This document shows positions 5,759-7,525 of a DNA stretch of 7,525 bases, in pieces; the first letter of the stretch is position 1, and the number at the start of each line of letters is the position of its first letter. The stretch is from Acidobacteriota bacterium (GTDB lineage: Bacteria; Acidobacteriota; Thermoanaerobaculia; Multivoradales; JAHZIX01): assembly GCA_020439725.1 (NCBI GenBank), contig JAGQSE010000407.1:1-7525 (forward strand). The letters run 5' to 3'. Below the pieces are notes generated by a model that saw only the letters and a list, made by a program, of their open reading frames with translations, had not been told where the DNA came from and made no database searches. The translations under genes and the position numbers were made by a program.

Positions 5759-6283
5759 TCACTCGGCGACGGGCGTGCCGGTACCGGTGGCCGAGGCTTC
5801 GCGCTCGAGATAGGCCTCGACGTCGAGCAGCCGGTCCGATCCAGCCCGGCGAATCGTATTGAGCAGCGACTCCATCGAGTCCTCTTCTTCGAGCTGCTCG
5901 TCGAGGAACCAGTTGAGGAAGCTACGGGCGAGGAAATTCTGCTCCTCTTCCGCGATCCGGACCAGGTCCTGGATCTGGCCGGTCACCCGCTCCTCTGAGC
6001 TCAGGGCCAGCGCCACGGCATGCTCCGCCGACTCAAAATCCGTCGTCGGCTGCGGGATGGCGGGCACCCGTACGCGGCCGCCGAGCTCCAAGATGAAGCG
6101 CACGAACTTCATGGCGTGCACCCTCTCTTCGTCGCTCTGGCGATAGAAGAAACGAGCGAGCGTCGGCAACGTCTCGGAATCGAAATAGGTGGCGATGGAG
6201 ACGTACTTCATCGACGCGTACATCTCGTTGCCCACCTGCTCGTTGAGCGCCTCGATCAGGCGATCGCTGGCACGAAGTCTCAT
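5759..6283 (-). CDS. ftnA: Bacterial non-heme ferritin
   Basis: Iron-storage ferritin, 174 aa, normal for the family (about 165-180). It oxidises Fe(II) at a ferroxidase centre and stores ferric mineral in a 24-subunit cytoplasmic shell. The opening LNEQVGNEMYASMKYVSIATYFD is close to E. coli FtnA. The expected metal ligands are present: Glu20 with Tyr27, DEERVH giving Glu52, Glu53 and His56, Glu97 in SSEERVTGQI, and WFLDEQLEEED with Glu129, Gln130 and Glu133. No heme-ligand methionine was identified that would argue for bacterioferritin. The start at 6283 is fixed by a strong Shine-Dalgarno. The C-terminal tail after the last helix (ATGTGTPVAE) is low-complexity. It lies 82 bases downstream of sdaA on the same strand, so co-transcription is possible; an intervening tandem repeat suggests its own regulation. 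Confidence 0.93.
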   Translation of the reverse strand: MRLRASDRLIEALNEQVGNEMYASMKYVSIATYFDSETLPTLARFFYRQSDEERVHAMKFVRFILELGGRVRVPAIPQPTTDFESAEHAVALALSSEERVTGQIQDLVRIAEEEQNFLARSFLNWFLDEQLEEEDSMESLLNTIRRAGSDRLLDVEAYLEREASATGTGTPVAE

Positions 6284-6290
6284 GGTCCTA

Positions 6291-6297
6291 CCCTCCT
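6291..6297 (-). promoter_or_regulatory. Shine-Dalgarno of ferritin
   Basis: AGGAGGG on the minus strand lies seven bases before the ATG at 6283. It is the strongest ribosome binding site in the window and suggests efficient translation. Confidence 0.85.
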
Positions 6298-6328
6298 GGC
6301 CCCATCCCGGGGCGGTGTCGTGGTCGCG

Positions 6329-6347
6329 TTCTCGAAAGCTTCTCGAA
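6329..6347. promoter_or_regulatory. Tandem TTCTCGAA repeat upstream of ferritin, possible operator
   Basis: TTCTCGAA occurs at 6329-6336 and again at 6340-6347, exactly 11 bases apart, about one helical turn. Each copy is itself a TTC-NN-GAA dyad, so a dimeric regulator could bind the same DNA face twice. It sits about 46 bases upstream of the ferritin ATG, within the gap after sdaA. I recognise no specific regulator; it does not look like a standard Fur box. Confidence 0.3.
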
Positions 6348-6365
6348 CCGGCGGCATGGCTGTCC

Positions 6366-7525
6366 TCAGCACTCGATGACGTTGATCGCCAATCCCCCCC
6401 GGGACGTTTCCTTGTACTTCGTCTTCATATCCGCGCCGGTCTGGCGCATGGTCCGGATCACCTTGTCGAGGGAGACTTTCTGCCCCCCCTGACCCCGACG
6501 CGCGATGCGCGCGGCGTTGATGGCCTTGACCGCCCCCATGGCGTTGCGCTCGATGCACGGGATCTGCACCAGCCCGGCCACCGGGTCGCAGGTCAGTCCC
6601 AAATGGTGCTCGATGCCCATTTCCGCGGCGTACTCGATCTGGCGCGGATCGCCGCCCATCAACTGGGCCGCCGCAGCGGCCGCCATGGCGCAGGCCGTGC
6701 CGACCTCGCCCTGGCAGCCGACCGCAGCACCGCTGATGCTGGCGTTCGACTTCACGAGGTTGCCGATGATGCCCGCAGTGGCCATCGCGCGCAGGATTTT
6801 CCGGTCATCCAGTGACAGGACTTCCTTTAAGTAGCGCAGCACGGCCGGCAGCACCCCGCAGGCGCCGCAGGTGGGGGCCGTGACGACCGTTCCGCCGCTG
6901 GCGTTTTCCTCACTGACGGCGAGCGCGTAGGCAGTCAGCAATCCCGTGCGCTGCAGCGGCCCCGGGCGTCCCTTGGCTTGCTCGAAATGGCGGTGGGCCT
7001 TGCGCTTGAGCTTCAGGCTGCCGGGGAGCACACCGTGGGCCTCGAGCCCGCGCTCGATGGCTTCCTGCATGGCCTGCCAGCAGGTGGAGAGGTAGTCCCA
7101 GATGCCCGCGCCTTCGCGTTCCCCGACGAATTTCCAGAGCGGCATGTTGTTTTCACGCGCCCACTGCAGGATCTCGCGCATGCTGCGGCGGACGTAAAGG
7201 TCAGGCGGCGGGTCCTGCCCTTCCTCGGCGAGTGCGCCGCCGCCGACGCTGTAGACCTGCCATTCGTCGGTCTTGTTTCCCTCGCTGTCGAAGGCTTCCC
7301 AGGTCATGCCGTTGGGGTGCAGCGGCATGTTCTCGCGCGGCTTCCAGTCGATGCTGAAATCTTCGCCGGCGAAGACCTCCTGGATCGCGACGTCCGTCAG
7401 GTGCCCGCGCCCCGTCGCCGCCAGGCTGGCGTACAGCGTGACGCGGCGGGCGGCCGCATCCGGGGTGCGCTGCTTGAACAGCTCGGCGGCGCGTTTCGGG
7501 CCCATGGTGTGGCTGGCGGAGGGGC
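6366..7525 (-). CDS. sdaA: Single-chain [4Fe-4S] L-serine dehydratase (5' end outside window)
   Basis: L-serine ammonia-lyase: deaminates L-serine to pyruvate and ammonia using a catalytic [4Fe-4S] cluster rather than PLP. The frame is open to the right edge, and the residues before the internal Met at 7505 read PSASHT, so together they form the family motif PS.SHT.GP; only roughly the first 15 residues should be missing. Counting from that Met, the cluster cysteines are Cys264 (GCQGEVG), Cys306 (TCDPVAG) and Cys317 (IPCIERN). Their spacings of 42 and 11 match the type II enzyme ligands, and the protein ends in Cys379 (NVIEC), the tail cysteine known to enter the active site in the resting enzyme. 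Other landmarks are PLHPNGM, SVGGG, EENASGG, APTCGACG, NASISGA and ETSRGGLAI. Alpha and beta domains are fused and no ACT domain is seen. The whole protein would be near 400 aa, shorter than E. coli SdaA (about 454). Confidence 0.94.
   Translation of the reverse strand, partial: PSASHTMGPKRAAELFKQRTPDAAARRVTLYASLAATGRGHLTDVAIQEVFAGEDFSIDWKPRENMPLHPNGMTWEAFDSEGNKTDEWQVYSVGGGALAEEGQDPPPDLYVRRSMREILQWARENNMPLWKFVGEREGAGIWDYLSTCWQAMQEAIERGLEAHGVLPGSLKLKRKAHRHFEQAKGRPGPLQRTGLLTAYALAVSEENASGGTVVTAPTCGACGVLPAVLRYLKEVLSLDDRKILRAMATAGIIGNLVKSNASISGAAVGCQGEVGTACAMAAAAAAQLMGGDPRQIEYAAEMGIEHHLGLTCDPVAGLVQIPCIERNAMGAVKAINAARIARRGQGGQKVSLDKVIRTMRQTGADMKTKYKETSRGGLAINVIEC

Noticed and set aside
5778..5787. 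Perfect 10-base palindrome CCGGTACCGG near the ferritin stop
   Set aside because: It lies in codons for the Thr-Gly repeats of the ferritin tail; GC-rich repeated codons explain it without a regulatory role.

Overview
This is a GC-rich window (roughly two-thirds G+C by eye) from a Gram-negative bacterium. An outer-membrane Omp85-type barrel with a Phe C-terminus shows the double membrane. The gene set (oxygen-dependent HemF, a MetB-like enzyme, ferritin, an Fe-S serine dehydratase) is ordinary aerobic or facultative housekeeping. Composition and protein style would fit Acidobacteriota or a similar high-GC phylum, but this is impression, not proof. No tRNA, rRNA, CRISPR, insertion sequence or prophage gene was seen.

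Layout, left to right: (1) the first 80 codons of hemF on the minus strand, cut by the window edge; (2) a divergent, plus-strand single-POTRA Omp85/BamA-TamA-type outer-membrane protein; (3) plus-strand metB-like trans-sulfuration enzyme with its own leader and a clear ribosome binding site; (4) a convergent minus-strand gene for an unrecognised helical 348-residue protein; (5) a divergent plus-strand gene for a SprT-like zinc metalloprotease; (6) a convergent minus-strand ferritin, ten bases from the protease stop; (7) upstream of ferritin on the same strand, a single-chain [4Fe-4S] L-serine dehydratase that runs off the right edge just short of its N-terminus.

Most neighbours are transcribed divergently or convergently, so they look like independent transcription units. 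Only sdaA and ferritin could form an operon, and an 82-base gap with a tandem operator-like repeat lies between them. Two genes (hemF and the SprT-like protease) have a -10 element so close to the ATG that their mRNAs are predicted to be leaderless or nearly so, while metB and ferritin have good Shine-Dalgarno sequences.

The most interesting item is the SprT-like protease. Just after its start it carries QLDLF, which matches the bacterial beta sliding-clamp binding consensus, followed by a proline-rich linker and a C-terminal HEMLHA...HTPEF protease core. This parallels eukaryotic SPRTN, a SprT protease that repairs DNA-protein crosslinks and binds PCNA through a PIP box. A replication-coupled bacterial DNA-protein-crosslink protease is therefore a concrete and testable hypothesis; the divergent unknown gene is a weak candidate for a functional partner.
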